A stretch of DNA of 64,000 bases from Helicobacter pullorum NCTC 12824 (GTDB lineage: Bacteria; Campylobacterota; Campylobacteria; Campylobacterales; Helicobacteraceae): NCBI RefSeq assembly GCF_017979475.1, contig NZ_JAERIT010000006.1, positions 1-64,000 of the forward strand, in the 5' to 3' direction. Both the position numbers and the translations under genes were made by a program. Under the pieces are notes generated by a model, which searched no databases, was not told the origin of the DNA, and saw only the letters and a list, made by a program, of their open reading frames with translations. Numbering within the stretch: position 1 is the stretch's first letter; every line of letters starts with the position of its first letter. Shown piece by piece: positions 37,195 through 46,956 of the stretch.

Positions 37195-37683
37195 TCATTC
37201 CAACGCCTTGCTTAAATCAATATGACAATAGCCATTAGGATTTTTGGCGAGGTATTTTTGATGATAAGATTCTGCAGGGTAAAAATTTTCTAATTCCAAA
37301 ATTTCTGTAACAATTTCTTGGGGTAAAGATTTTTGTAGATTTTCCACAAACTTTGCCACTTCTTGAAGCATTTTAGAATCCAAAGTATAAATTCCACTGC
37401 GATATTGTGTCCCAAAATCATTGGCTTGGTAATTCAAACTAAAAGGATTGACAATCTCAAAAAACCTCTCCAAAATTTCCCTCAAAGATAAAATATCACT
37501 TTCATACACTATTTTAACTGCCTCCACTGCCCCCGTGATTCCACTACACACTAGCTCATAGCTGGGATTTTCTATTTTGGAATTTGCATACCCAACCTCA
37601 GAATCCACCACACCCCCAACCAAATCAAAATACCCCTGAATCCCCCAAAAACAACCCCCTGCTAAATAAATCACTTGTTGCAC
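37195..37683 (-). CDS. msrA: Peptide methionine sulfoxide reductase MsrA
   Basis: 162 residues. The catalytic Cys is in GGCFWGIQGYF; VGYANSKIENPSYELVCSGITGAVEAVKI and NDFGTQYRSGIY are family motifs. Repairs S-form methionine sulfoxide. No MsrB domain is fused. Confidence 0.95.
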   Translation of the reverse strand: MQQVIYLAGGCFWGIQGYFDLVGGVVDSEVGYANSKIENPSYELVCSGITGAVEAVKIVYESDILSLREILERFFEIVNPFSLNYQANDFGTQYRSGIYTLDSKMLQEVAKFVENLQKSLPQEIVTEILELENFYPAESYHQKYLAKNPNGYCHIDLSKALE

Positions 37684-38076
37684 AAAAAACCTTTAAAGAA
37701 ATATTATTATTGTATAATCAAAATTTTTAAACTTCTTTAAGTAAAGAATAAAAAATAAATCCAAAATTTCTAATTTTTCGCAGAAATAGAAAAATACAAA
37801 GGGTTGCAAATTTCTCTACCAAAAGAGATTAATCAATGCTATAAATATGCCAAACTCATTGAATTTTAAAATCAAGGTTTAAAAAATCTTGCTTATCACA
37901 TCAAACCACACAACAAAAATTAAAAGCTAGATTCATACATACTACCCTATCTCACAATCCAACTATCAAATCCTATCAAAACCTATCAAAACCTATCAAA
38001 ACCGCTAATAATACCACTTCTGCACACCTCTTTTCCAAATCAACAATCAAACTTTTAGTATTTTATTATTATAAAA
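37684..38076. other. Long AT-rich intergenic region upstream of clpB
   Basis: No credible open frame. It holds a TATAAT near 37711 and a short tandem repeat (37961-38002). A small RNA cannot be excluded but no terminator-like structure supports one. Confidence 0.5.
37961..38002 (+). repeat. Four tandem 10-base repeats
   Basis: Four successive decamers of the form NNCTATCAAA (aactatcaaa, tcctatcaaa, then acctatcaaa twice). The period is one helical turn, so a protein could bind along one face. It lies about 75 bases before the clpB promoter. Confidence 0.75.
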
Positions 38077-38106
38077 CTTGACAATAATTGACTAAAGTTA
38101 TATAAT
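38077..38106 (+). promoter_or_regulatory. clpB promoter overlapped by a HAIR-like HspR site
   Basis: TTGACA (38078-38083), 17 bases, TATAAT (38101-38106): a consensus sigma70 promoter. Overlapping it, CTTGACA-N7-ACTAAAG (38077-38097) matches the HspR inverted repeat CTTGAGT-N7-ACTCAAG at 11 of 14 positions with exact spacing. HspR binding would block the promoter until heat shock. Confidence 0.75.
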
Positions 38107-38136
38107 GCCACTAAAATAAATTTTTAGGAGAATGCT

Positions 38137-40710
38137 ATGAATTTACTAGAAAAACTCACTAACACTATGCAAGAAACACTAGAACAAGGCGCTTCTTTGG
38201 CATTACACAACCAAAACCAAGAAATCGAACCTATCCACCTTTTTTGGGCAATGCTAACCAACACTAATTCTCTTTTAAACCAAGCCCTAAATCGCTTAAA
38301 TATTGACAAAACTGCCCTAGAATTAGAAGCTAAAAGCCTAGCAAATAATCTCCCCAAAAGCTCCTCGCTTAGCAAAGAAACGCTAAAAATCTCACGAAAT
38401 CTTAGCAATGCACTCAATCAAGCCGATGGTTTAGCCACAAGCAATGGAGATTCTTACATTGCCATTGATACTTTTATCCTTGCTAACCTCAATGATGAAA
38501 CAATCAAAAATCTTTTTGGCAAATACCTCGATATTAGCGAACTTAAAAAAACTTTTGAGGCAATGCGTGGCGGGGCAAAAATCGATTCTCAAAGTGGCGA
38601 TGAAAACCTTGAATCTTTAGAAAAATTTGGGGTAGATTTAACCCAAAAAGCACTAGAGGGCAAACTAGACCCTGTAATTGGCAGAGATGAAGAAATCAAC
38701 CATATGATGCAAATTTTAATCCGAAAAACCAAAAATAATCCCATTTTATTAGGCGAACCCGGAGTTGGTAAAACCGCTGTTGTAGAGGGATTAGCCCAAA
38801 GAATCATCAAAAAAGAAGTCCCCATTTCTCTACAAAACAAAAAAGTTATCGCCCTAGATATGAGTGCCTTAATTGCTGGAGCAAAATACCGCGGAGAGTT
38901 TGAAGATAGGCTAAAAAAAGTCATTGATGAAGTAACAAAAGCCAAAAATATTATACTTTTCATTGATGAGATTCACACCATTGTCGGTGCTGGTGCGAGT
39001 GAAGGTAGCATGGATGCTGCAAATATCCTAAAACCAGCTCTTGCAAGAGGGGAACTCCACACCATCGGTGCAACTACACTCAAAGAATATCGCAAATACT
39101 TCGAAAAAGATGCTGCTCTACAAAGGCGATTCCAACCTGTGCCTGTGAATGAACCAAGCGTCAATGAAGCTTTGCAAATCTTGCGTGGAATCAAAGAAAG
39201 ACTTGAAGCTCACCATAATGTAACAATTACTGATAGCGCCTTAGTCGCAGCTGCAAAACTCTCAAACCGCTACATCACCGATAGATTCTTGCCTGATAAA
39301 GCCATTGATTTGATTGATGAAGCAGCAGCAGAGCTTAAAATGCAAATTGAATCAGAGCCAAGCGAACTAGCCAAAGTCAAAAGAGAAATTGAATCTCTCC
39401 AAGTCGAAAAAGAAGCACTTTTGATGGAAAAAAGCGAAAAAAACAATGCTAGAATCCAAGAAATCCAAAAAGAACTAAGCGATAAAAATGAAACCAAAAA
39501 GACGCTTGAAGCACAATTTGAAAATGAAAAGCAAGTTTTTAACGAAATTGCTAATATCAAAATTCAAATTGATTCACTAAGGACAGAAAGCACTTTGGCA
39601 AAACGCAATAGTGATTTCAACAAAGCCGCTGAAATTGATTATGGAAAGATTCCAGAACTTGAAAAATCCCTAGAAGAGCAAAATCAAAAATGGGAAAAAA
39701 TGCAAGAAGCAGGAACTCTACTTAGAAATGCAGTATTGCCAGAATCCATTGCTGCGGTTGTTAGCCGATGGACACAAATCCCAATTAAAAAAATGTTGCA
39801 AGATGAAAAGGATAGAATCTTGGGAATCGAGGAAGAGCTCAAAAAAGATGTTATAGGGCAAGACAAGGCACTTCACGCTATTGCAAGAGCCATCAAACGC
39901 AATAAAGCTGGACTTAGCGAACTAAATCGCCCCATTGGAAGCTTTTTATTCCTAGGACCCACTGGTGTAGGAAAAACAGAATCCGCTAAAACCCTAGCAA
40001 GATTCCTCTTTGATAGCGAGAAAAACCTCATTCGCATTGATATGAGTGAATATATGGAAAAACATGCTGCAAGCCGCCTTGTAGGTGCACCTCCGGGATA
40101 TGTGGGCTATGAAGAGGGTGGACAACTCACAGAAGCGGTGAGAAGAAAGCCTTATAGTGTCGTGCTTTTTGATGAGATTGAAAAGGCACACCCCGATGTG
40201 TTTAATATGCTTTTGCAAGTGCTTGATGATGGAAGATTGACAGATAACAAAGGCGTGACAATTGATTTTAGAAACACTATTATCATTTTGACTAGCAATA
40301 TTGCCAGCGATAAGATTATGGAACTAAAAGATGAAAATGCCAAAGAAAAGGCAGTCAAAGAAGCACTAAAAGCGTATTTTAAACCCGAGTTTTTAAATAG
40401 ACTTGATGATATTGTAATTTTCAATCCTTTGGGAATAGAGCAAATTACACATATTGTAGATATTCTCTTTAGAAATATCCAAAAGAAAGTGCTTGAGAGA
40501 GATATCCAAATAGAGTTAGAACAAAGCGCTAAAGAATTGATTGCAAAAGTTGGTTTTGACCCAACCTTTGGAGCTAGACCGCTTAAGAGAGCTTTGTATG
40601 AGGAAGTAGAAGATAGATTGGCTGATTTGATTTTACAAGGGGAAATCAAAGAAGGCAGCAAAGTAACTTTCTATGCAGAAAATGAGGAAATTAAGACAAA
40701 AATTTCTTAA
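38137..40710 (+). CDS. clpB: ClpB disaggregase (Hsp100)
   Basis: 857 residues, full length. N-terminal Clp repeats, first AAA+ with Walker A GEPGVGKT (about 207) and Walker [10 protein letters not shown], a coiled-coil middle domain (about 390-520) and second AAA+ with GPTGVGKT (about 607) and [14 protein letters not shown]. It rescues aggregated proteins with DnaK. ATG 38137 has AGGAG nine bases upstream. Likely HspR-controlled. Confidence 0.97.
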   Translation: MNLLEKLTNTMQETLEQGASLALHNQNQEIEPIHLFWAMLTNTNSLLNQALNRLNIDKTALELEAKSLANNLPKSSSLSKETLKISRNLSNALNQADGLATSNGDSYIAIDTFILANLNDETIKNLFGKYLDISELKKTFEAMRGGAKIDSQSGDENLESLEKFGVDLTQKALEGKLDPVIGRDEEINHMMQILIRKTKNNPILLGEPGVGKTAVVEGLAQRIIKKEVPISLQNKKVIALDMSALIAGAKYRGEFEDRLKKVIDEVTKAKNIILFIDEIHTIVGAGASEGSMDAANILKPALARGELHTIGATTLKEYRKYFEKDAALQRRFQPVPVNEPSVNEALQILRGIKERLEAHHNVTITDSALVAAAKLSNRYITDRFLPDKAIDLIDEAAAELKMQIESEPSELAKVKREIESLQVEKEALLMEKSEKNNARIQEIQKELSDKNETKKTLEAQFENEKQVFNEIANIKIQIDSLRTESTLAKRNSDFNKAAEIDYGKIPELEKSLEEQNQKWEKMQEAGTLLRNAVLPESIAAVVSRWTQIPIKKMLQDEKDRILGIEEELKKDVIGQDKALHAIARAIKRNKAGLSELNRPIGSFLFLGPTGVGKTESAKTLARFLFDSEKNLIRIDMSEYMEKHAASRLVGAPPGYVGYEEGGQLTEAVRRKPYSVVLFDEIEKAHPDVFNMLLQVLDDGRLTDNKGVTIDFRNTIIILTSNIASDKIMELKDENAKEKAVKEALKAYFKPEFLNRLDDIVIFNPLGIEQITHIVDILFRNIQKKVLERDIQIELEQSAKELIAKVGFDPTFGARPLKRALYEEVEDRLADLILQGEIKEGSKVTFYAENEEIKTKIS

Positions 40711-40714
40711 ACAC

Positions 40715-40737
40715 CTATCAAGCCAAAGGCTTGGTAG
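40715..40737 (+). terminator. Hairpin after clpB
   Basis: CTATCAAGCC-AAA-GGCTTGGTAG: ten pairs with one G-T, five bases beyond the stop. The following sequence is not T-rich, so termination strength is uncertain. Confidence 0.6.
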
Positions 40738-40778
40738 ATAACCCCTAATAACTCCATCATTGATTTAAAATTCCAAAA

Positions 40779-42221
40779 CTAATTAATCAATTTTTCATAG
40801 TATCTCTTTTTTAATCGCCAATACCGCACCCAAAACCATAAATATCCCCCTTTATACCATTGCTTGTGTGATTTGATAAAAGCTTCCCCTATTTTATAGC
40901 ATAAACTTTGTTTGTATAATAAAGATTCTTGATAATCTTCATATTCTTCCAATTTAAACTTTTTACCCATACTGATTTCTTGATAGAAACGGTGGGTACG
41001 GAAAATATTATAAAGTACCACAGGAAGAATTAAAAACCCTATTGTATCTTTGGCATTAAAAACAATTGCAATCCCAAATTTATAGCACAAGTGATTTTTC
41101 ACCCTTTTTACTGCACCTATAGGCTTTTTATTTTGAATCTTATCCAGCGTTTTTTGAAACTCCAAATAAATCCTTTGAAGCTCTTTGCCTTGCAACTTAC
41201 TCACTTCCTCTTTGAAGTTAGAAATATCACACATTAGACTTTTATCCAGCTCACTAATCTTTCTTAAAAGATTGCTTTTATAGATTCTTGCCTGCAATGC
41301 CTCATAAGTTTCTTTGTGTTTATAGGGAAAAACCTCGATTAATTCTTGTTTTAATCGCTCCACTTTTTGTAATGGCACTGCATATTCTTGTATGATTTTT
41401 TCTTTCATAGAATCTTTGTATTGCAAAATCTCATCTAAACCCTTCCGGATATCAAACACAAAGGGCTTTGGCATATCATATACGCTATAATAATCTTCAA
41501 ATTTCCAATTCTGTCCTACTGCCATTGTTTTAGTGCATATCACTCGAATATTTGGGATTCCCATTCCATCAGCAATAATCAGCCCATGCATTGCTGAAGA
41601 TAAAATACAATGGCATTGTGCGATTTTTTCTAAATTTTCCATACATGAGTGGTGCACATCAATTAAAATACTATTTGGAATTGCTTCTTGCAATTGTTTA
41701 AAAGATTCTAAATTTACCTCTGTATGGTGAGGTATAATTCCCACGTCATAGATTTTTTGAATTTGAGTTTTATCAATCAATTTTTCAGCCAAAATTCCCG
41801 GATCTGCCAAAACAACCCCACTCAAATCTTGCCCCAAAACCTTTTCCAAAACTGCCTTAGTTTTCCGCCCTCTTAGTGCATAAATTTCAATCTCCCTTGA
41901 AAACTTCATCGGATTTAAACCTGTTTGCGAAGGCTGCCTTATAAACCCACTTCCCCAAATTTTTAAAGGCTTTTTTATCATTTCTAAATTCGCAAAATTC
42001 ATCTCCAAAGAGGGAGGCAATCCCCAACCCAAAATACTCCCGATAGCCAACAATTCTGCTTCTTGGACATTTTTATAATCCACTTTAAATCCAAAAAATC
42101 GCTCCACTAACTCCAAATTCAGAGCATCACCTAAATTATACTCTCCCCTCCAATAATACAAGGGAATGCTTGATAAATTACTATTTAGCCCCCCCCCCCC
42201 CAATCTATCAATTCTACTCAT
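40779..42221 (-). CDS. Polysaccharide pyruvyl transferase family protein, phase-variable
   Basis: 480 residues. Residues about 20-300 match the polysaccharide pyruvyl transferase family: YYWRGEYNLGDALNLELVERFFG, LLAIGSILGWGLP, IWGSGFIRQ, ALRGRKTKAVL, GVVLADPGILAEKL, SSAMHGLIIADGMGIP. A basic C-terminal 170-residue extension is not recognised. Codons 7-11 (LGGGG) are encoded by 13 G residues. At this length the frame is open; one base more or less would stop translation almost at once, and there is no alternative start before the conserved part. It probably decorates a surface glycan in an on/off way. Confidence 0.85.
   Translation of the reverse strand: MSRIDRLGGGGLNSNLSSIPLYYWRGEYNLGDALNLELVERFFGFKVDYKNVQEAELLAIGSILGWGLPPSLEMNFANLEMIKKPLKIWGSGFIRQPSQTGLNPMKFSREIEIYALRGRKTKAVLEKVLGQDLSGVVLADPGILAEKLIDKTQIQKIYDVGIIPHHTEVNLESFKQLQEAIPNSILIDVHHSCMENLEKIAQCHCILSSAMHGLIIADGMGIPNIRVICTKTMAVGQNWKFEDYYSVYDMPKPFVFDIRKGLDEILQYKDSMKEKIIQEYAVPLQKVERLKQELIEVFPYKHKETYEALQARIYKSNLLRKISELDKSLMCDISNFKEEVSKLQGKELQRIYLEFQKTLDKIQNKKPIGAVKRVKNHLCYKFGIAIVFNAKDTIGFLILPVVLYNIFRTHRFYQEISMGKKFKLEEYEDYQESLLYKQSLCYKIGEAFIKSHKQWYKGGYLWFWVRYWRLKKRYYEKLIN
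42189..42201. repeat. 13-base C/G homopolymer, slippage tract
   Basis: Thirteen C on the plus strand (G in the coding strand) within the fifth to eleventh codons of the pyruvyl transferase gene. Tracts of this length are the standard phase-variation switch of surface genes in Helicobacter and Campylobacter. Confidence 0.92.
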
Positions 42222-42335
42222 TTAGATTCCTTATTTCTTTTTTAGATTAAATTATGATTATACTTTCAGAAAGTTTAAAAATTTATTTAAATAAAAATGC
42301 TACAATTACAGAATCAATTTTAATTAGAGGCAATA

Positions 42336-43391
42336 ATGTTTAGTTACCAATCCATACGACCCTATTTATTTAAAAGCGACCCAGAAAAAGCACATCATTT
42401 TATTGAAATATGTGCAAAATTAGCTCCAAAGATTCCGGGAATATTACCTCTACTTTCTCAAAAAACTTGTATTGACAATCCTATTTTGGCTCAAAAAATT
42501 GATGGTATGGACTTTTATAATCCCATAGGTTTAGCAGCAGGATTTGATAAAAATGCCACAATGATACATTCCTTAAGTGCATTAGGATTCTCACATTTAG
42601 AGCTTGGTGCAGCCACTCCAAACCCACAAAGCGGCAATGAAAAACCTCGTTTATGGCGACACATACAAGAAGAATCAATCCAAAATGCAATGGGCTTTAA
42701 TAATGACGGTGCAGATACTATTGCAAATCGCTTAGAAAAATTATATCCTTTTGCGATTCCTCTAGGTTTGAATATCGGCAAAAACAAAACTACTCCACAA
42801 GAAAAAGCATTAGAAGACTATCTTTCTTTGGCAAAGAGTTTTGCAAATTGCACGGATTACCTAAGCGTCAATATCAGCTCTCCAAATACCCCAAATTTGC
42901 GTGATTTACAAAATGAATCTTTTATACAAGAATTATTTTTAGAACTTTGCAAAATCTATCAAAAGCCTATATACCTCAAAATTGCACCAGATTTAAGCAT
43001 AGATTCTATCCTCAAACTCACAGAAGTTGCTATCAATGATGGTGCTAAGGGAATTATTGCCACTAATACCACTTTGGATTATTCACTTCTCCCAAATCCA
43101 AAAGAAAAAGGCGGTTTAAGCGGTAAAGTTTTAGCCCAAAAAAGCAAAGAAATCCTAAAAGAAATCGCCAAAGTTTATGCCAAAAAAACAACCATCATTA
43201 GCGTAGGAGGTATAGCAACCCCTCAAGATGTTTTTGAAAGAATCACACTTGGTGCAAATTTGGTTCAAATCTATACTTCCCTTATCTTTGAAGGTCCTAT
43301 GTTGATAAAAAAACTCAATGAAGGCTTGGTGCAAATTTTGGAAGACCATCATTTTGTAAATATACAAGATGCAATAGGTATCAACTTATGA
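42336..43391 (+). CDS. pyrD: Dihydroorotate dehydrogenase (quinone), PyrD class 2
   Basis: 351 residues. N-terminal helices for membrane/quinone contact (residues 1-40), NPIGLAAGFDKNA, GAATPNPQSGNEKPRLWR, NGFNNDG-like MGFNNDGAD, NISSPNTPNLRDLQ with the catalytic Ser, and SVGGIATPQDVFERI for FMN phosphate. Pyrimidine synthesis. First gene of a rightward operon that overlaps the M16 protease by four bases. Confidence 0.95.
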   Translation: MFSYQSIRPYLFKSDPEKAHHFIEICAKLAPKIPGILPLLSQKTCIDNPILAQKIDGMDFYNPIGLAAGFDKNATMIHSLSALGFSHLELGAATPNPQSGNEKPRLWRHIQEESIQNAMGFNNDGADTIANRLEKLYPFAIPLGLNIGKNKTTPQEKALEDYLSLAKSFANCTDYLSVNISSPNTPNLRDLQNESFIQELFLELCKIYQKPIYLKIAPDLSIDSILKLTEVAINDGAKGIIATNTTLDYSLLPNPKEKGGLSGKVLAQKSKEILKEIAKVYAKKTTIISVGGIATPQDVFERITLGANLVQIYTSLIFEGPMLIKKLNEGLVQILEDHHFVNIQDAIGINL

Positions 43392-44698
43392 AAATAGCTC
43401 GATTATTAATTTTATTTGCTTATTTAACAGGAGTTTTAATGGCACAAGAATCTGTTCTCCCAAAACATTATCAAACAACGCTAAAAAATGGTTTAGAAGT
43501 TTTTATTATCCCTTTAAAAAACCAAAGCAATGTTATCACAACAGATATTTTTTACAAAGTCGGAAGTCGCAATGAAACAATGGGCAAAAGCGGCATTGCA
43601 CATATGCTAGAACATTTAAATTTCAAATCTACAAAAAATCTTAAAGCAGGTGAATTTGATAAAATCGTAAAAAGTTTTGGAGGTGGGACAAATGCCTCTA
43701 CAAGCTTTGATTATACACATTATTACATCAAATCAAGCTCCCAAAATCTAGGCAAAAGCCTAAAACTTTTTGCTGAACTTATGCAAAATCTCAAGCTCAA
43801 TGATGAAGAATTTCAACCCGAACGCAATGTCGTAGCAGAAGAAAGATTATGGCGGACAGATAATAATCCGATGGGATATTTATATTTTAGACTCTTTAAT
43901 ACTGCCTATGTGTATCACCCTTATCACTGGACACCCATTGGCTTTATGGAAGATATTAGAAATTGGAGTATTGAAGATATTAGAGAGTTTCACAAAACCT
44001 ATTATCAACCCAAAAATGCTAGTATTGTAATTGCAGGTGATATCAACGAAAAAGAAGCACTAAAAGAAGTAAAAAAATATTTTGAATCCATTCCTAATAC
44101 CAACTTAGAGATACCAAAACTTCACACAATTGAACCCAAACAAGATGGCTTGCGTCAAACCAACATACACAAACAAACAGAAGTAGAAATTCTAGCCCTT
44201 GCTTATAAAATCCCTCCCTTTAATCACAAAGATCAAATTGCCCTAAGTGCTTTGAGTGAGATTTTAAGTGGCGGGAAAAGCAGCATATTATCAAGCGTCC
44301 TTGTAGATAAAAAAAGGCTTGCAGCAGAAGTTTATGCCTATAATATGGATTTAATTGATGAGGGGGTGTTTATCATAATGGCTTTGGCAAATTCCAGCAT
44401 TAGCCTAGATAAAATCCAAAAAGAGATTCTAGCCCAAATTGAATCTATCAAGCAAGGGAAGTTAAAACAAAGCGAGCTAGACAAAGTCAAAACGAATATG
44501 CGTGCAAATTTTTTATATGAATTAGAATCTAGCAGTGGAGTGGCAAACCTCTTTGGCTCTTACATTGCAAGGGGAGATTTGCAAACTCTACTTGATTTTG
44601 AAAAAAATTTTGAAGCACTCAAAATACAAGATATTATAGAAGTAGCTAATAAATATTTTAATCTCAACAATGCTACTATTGCAACTTTGCAAAAGTGA
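43388..44698 (+). CDS. M16-family zinc metallopeptidase
   Basis: 436 residues with a probable signal peptide (LLILFAYLTGVLMA). The inverted zinc motif HxxEH is HMLEH (about 74-78), with the distal Glu in ERNVVAEERLWR. DALQSALS-like second half (ALSALSEILSGGKSSIL) is the inactive partner domain. The homologue next to pyrD in H. pylori is annotated as a processing protease (pqqE/ymxG). Confidence 0.9.
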   Translation: MKIARLLILFAYLTGVLMAQESVLPKHYQTTLKNGLEVFIIPLKNQSNVITTDIFYKVGSRNETMGKSGIAHMLEHLNFKSTKNLKAGEFDKIVKSFGGGTNASTSFDYTHYYIKSSSQNLGKSLKLFAELMQNLKLNDEEFQPERNVVAEERLWRTDNNPMGYLYFRLFNTAYVYHPYHWTPIGFMEDIRNWSIEDIREFHKTYYQPKNASIVIAGDINEKEALKEVKKYFESIPNTNLEIPKLHTIEPKQDGLRQTNIHKQTEVEILALAYKIPPFNHKDQIALSALSEILSGGKSSILSSVLVDKKRLAAEVYAYNMDLIDEGVFIIMALANSSISLDKIQKEILAQIESIKQGKLKQSELDKVKTNMRANFLYELESSSGVANLFGSYIARGDLQTLLDFEKNFEALKIQDIIEVANKYFNLNNATIATLQK

Positions 44699-44704
44699 GG
44701 AAAT

Positions 44705-45619
44705 ATGCAAACAAAAGAACAAATTATTGGTGCGATGACTGCCTTAATCACACCCTTTAAAAACAACAAACTAGACTTAGAAACTTACGAAAAATTAATC
44801 CAAAGACAAATTAATAATGGCATTGATGTTATTGTGCCAGTTGGGACTACCGGAGAATCCGCCACACTTAGCCACCAAGAGCACAAAGAATGTATCGAGG
44901 TCGCCCTTAGTGTTGCCAAAAAAAATAAGCTTGATGGCAAAAATATCAAAGTCTTAGCGGGAGCTGGGAGCAATTCCACACAAGAAGCCATCGAGCTTGC
45001 AAAATTTGCAGAAAATACCGGAGCTGATGGAATCTTGTGTGTAACTCCTTATTATAATAAACCCACACAAGAAGGACTTTATCAACACTACAAAAGTGTT
45101 GCAAATGCAATTTCTATCCCATTAATGCTCTATAATGTCCCCGGACGCACTGGAGTAAATCTCGAAAATCACACAATTTTAAGGCTTTTTAACGAAGTGC
45201 AAAATATCTATGCTATCAAAGAAGCGAGTGGGAATCTCGAAAAAATCATTGATTTAAATGCCAAAGCAAAAAACCTAATTATCACAAGCGGAGATGATGT
45301 TATTAATTACCCCGTGCTTTGCTGTGGAGGTATGGGAGTGATTTCAGTAACCTCTAATCTCTTACCCAACAAAGTTGCAGAACTCACTCATAGCATTCTA
45401 TTAGAATCTAATTACCAAAAAGCACACAATCTTAGCAATGAACTTTATGCTATCAACAAAGCCCTTTTCATCGAAAGCAATCCAATCCCTATAAAAGCTG
45501 CGATGTATCTAAACGGACTTCTTCATACTTTAGAATACCGCTTACCACTTGTTCCACCAAGTGCAGAAAATCTTAAAATTTTAGAAAATATCTTAACAAA
45601 ATACGAGGTAGTCAAATGA
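44705..45619 (+). CDS. dapA: 4-hydroxy-tetrahydrodipicolinate synthase DapA
   Basis: 304 residues. [13 protein letters not shown] carries the catalytic Thr pair, [12 protein letters not shown] the Tyr, and [13 protein letters not shown] the Schiff-base Lys. Lysine and peptidoglycan precursor pathway. Overlaps the SDR gene by four bases. Confidence 0.96.
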   Translation: MQTKEQIIGAMTALITPFKNNKLDLETYEKLIQRQINNGIDVIVPVGTTGESATLSHQEHKECIEVALSVAKKNKLDGKNIKVLAGAGSNSTQEAIELAKFAENTGADGILCVTPYYNKPTQEGLYQHYKSVANAISIPLMLYNVPGRTGVNLENHTILRLFNEVQNIYAIKEASGNLEKIIDLNAKAKNLIITSGDDVINYPVLCCGGMGVISVTSNLLPNKVAELTHSILLESNYQKAHNLSNELYAINKALFIESNPIPIKAAMYLNGLLHTLEYRLPLVPPSAENLKILENILTKYEVVK

Positions 45620-46398
45620 TAGAAAATTTCAAAGGAAAAACATTAGTTATCAGCGGAGCGACGCGTGGGATAGGCAAAGCAATTCTTTATCGTTTTGCAC
45701 AAAATGGAGTAAATATTGCCTTTACCTACAATAAAAACGAAGAAGAAGCGCAAAAAATAATTGCCGATGTAGAAACCAAATACAAAATCAAAGCCAAAGC
45801 CTATCCGCTAAATGTCTTAGAGCCTGAAACATACAAAGAATTATTTGCAAAAATTGATGAAGATTTTGAAAGAGTGGATTTTTTTATTAGCAATGCAATT
45901 ATTTATGGCAAAAGCGTAGTTGGTGGATTTGCTCCCTTTATGCGTCTTAAACCAAAAGGTTTAAACAATATTTACACAGCAACCGTTCTAGCTTTTGTCG
46001 TAGGAGCACAAGAAGCAGCTAAAAGAATGCAAAAAATAGGTGGCGGGAGCATTATCACTCTAAGCTCTACTGGGAATCTTGTCTATATGCCAAATTATGC
46101 AGGGCATGGCAATTCAAAAAATGCAGTAGAAACAATGGTAAAATACGCCGCAATGGAGCTTGGAGAGTATAATATACGAGTTAATGCGGTGAGTGGTGGT
46201 CCTATTGATACAGATGCACTCAAAGCATTCCCAGATTATGCTGAGGTAAAAGCGAAAGTTGAAGAGCAATCTCCACTCAATCGAATGGGCAAACCAGAAG
46301 ATATTGCGGGAGCTTGTTTATTCTTATGTGACGAAAATGCAAGTGCATGGCTCACAGGACAAACAATTGTAATTGATGGTGGCACAAGCTTTAAGTAA
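45616..46398 (+). CDS. SDR enoyl-ACP reductase-like protein (FabL-like)
   Basis: 260 residues. Rossmann [10 protein letters not shown]; the active-site pair is Tyr and Lys seven residues apart (YAGHGNSK), the wide spacing of enoyl-ACP reductases rather than the YxxxK of ordinary dehydrogenases. [19 protein letters not shown] closely resembles B. subtilis FabL as I recall it. The H. pylori neighbour was annotated as a 7-alpha-hydroxysteroid dehydrogenase, which the Tyr-Lys spacing argues against. Followed by pgsA, so a lipid role fits. Confidence 0.75.
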   Translation: MIENFKGKTLVISGATRGIGKAILYRFAQNGVNIAFTYNKNEEEAQKIIADVETKYKIKAKAYPLNVLEPETYKELFAKIDEDFERVDFFISNAIIYGKSVVGGFAPFMRLKPKGLNNIYTATVLAFVVGAQEAAKRMQKIGGGSIITLSSTGNLVYMPNYAGHGNSKNAVETMVKYAAMELGEYNIRVNAVSGGPIDTDALKAFPDYAEVKAKVEEQSPLNRMGKPEDIAGACLFLCDENASAWLTGQTIVIDGGTSFK

Positions 46399-46940
46399 TG
46401 AATTTAAAAACCCTACCTAATATTCTAACTACACTTAGAATCGGTTTTGCATTTTTGCTTTTAGCCATTTTGCTTTATGGGCGAGATTGGTTGCCAGATT
46501 CAATCCACCCCACTTGGATAAATTACCTTGCTTGTTTGGTTTTTTGCCTTGCTAGCATTACTGATTTTTTTGATGGCTTTATTGCGAGAAACTTTCAAGT
46601 AACAAGTGTTTTTGGTGAGATTTTTGACCCACTTGCAGATAAATTATTAATGCTGAGTGCTTTTATTGGGCTTTTAATCCTCAATAGGGCTGATGCATGG
46701 GCAGTTTTTTTGATTTTGGGGAGAGAATTTTTCATCACAGGATTAAGAGTTATTGCAGCAAGCAAAGGTTTAAAAGTCGCTGCATCTAACCTTGGCAAAT
46801 ACAAAACCGGCTTACAAATCACCGCCATTGCCTTTTTATTGATGGATTATTCTTTTGCCAATGCGACTTTATGGCTTGCAGTTATCATTACACTTTATTC
46901 GGGCTATGATTATGCCAAAGCCTACACAAAAACAAGATAA
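46398..46940 (+). CDS. pgsA: CDP-diacylglycerol-glycerol-3-phosphate phosphatidyltransferase PgsA
   Basis: 180 residues, four to five membrane helices. The CDP-alcohol transferase motif reads DFFDGFIAR, then G and FDPLADK (DG-x2-AR-x8-G-x3-D-x3-D). Makes phosphatidylglycerol phosphate at the inner membrane. Start overlaps the SDR stop by one base. Confidence 0.93.
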   Translation: MNLKTLPNILTTLRIGFAFLLLAILLYGRDWLPDSIHPTWINYLACLVFCLASITDFFDGFIARNFQVTSVFGEIFDPLADKLLMLSAFIGLLILNRADAWAVFLILGREFFITGLRVIAASKGLKVAASNLGKYKTGLQITAIAFLLMDYSFANATLWLAVIITLYSGYDYAKAYTKTR

Positions 46941-46956
46941 TAAATAAGGGATTCTT

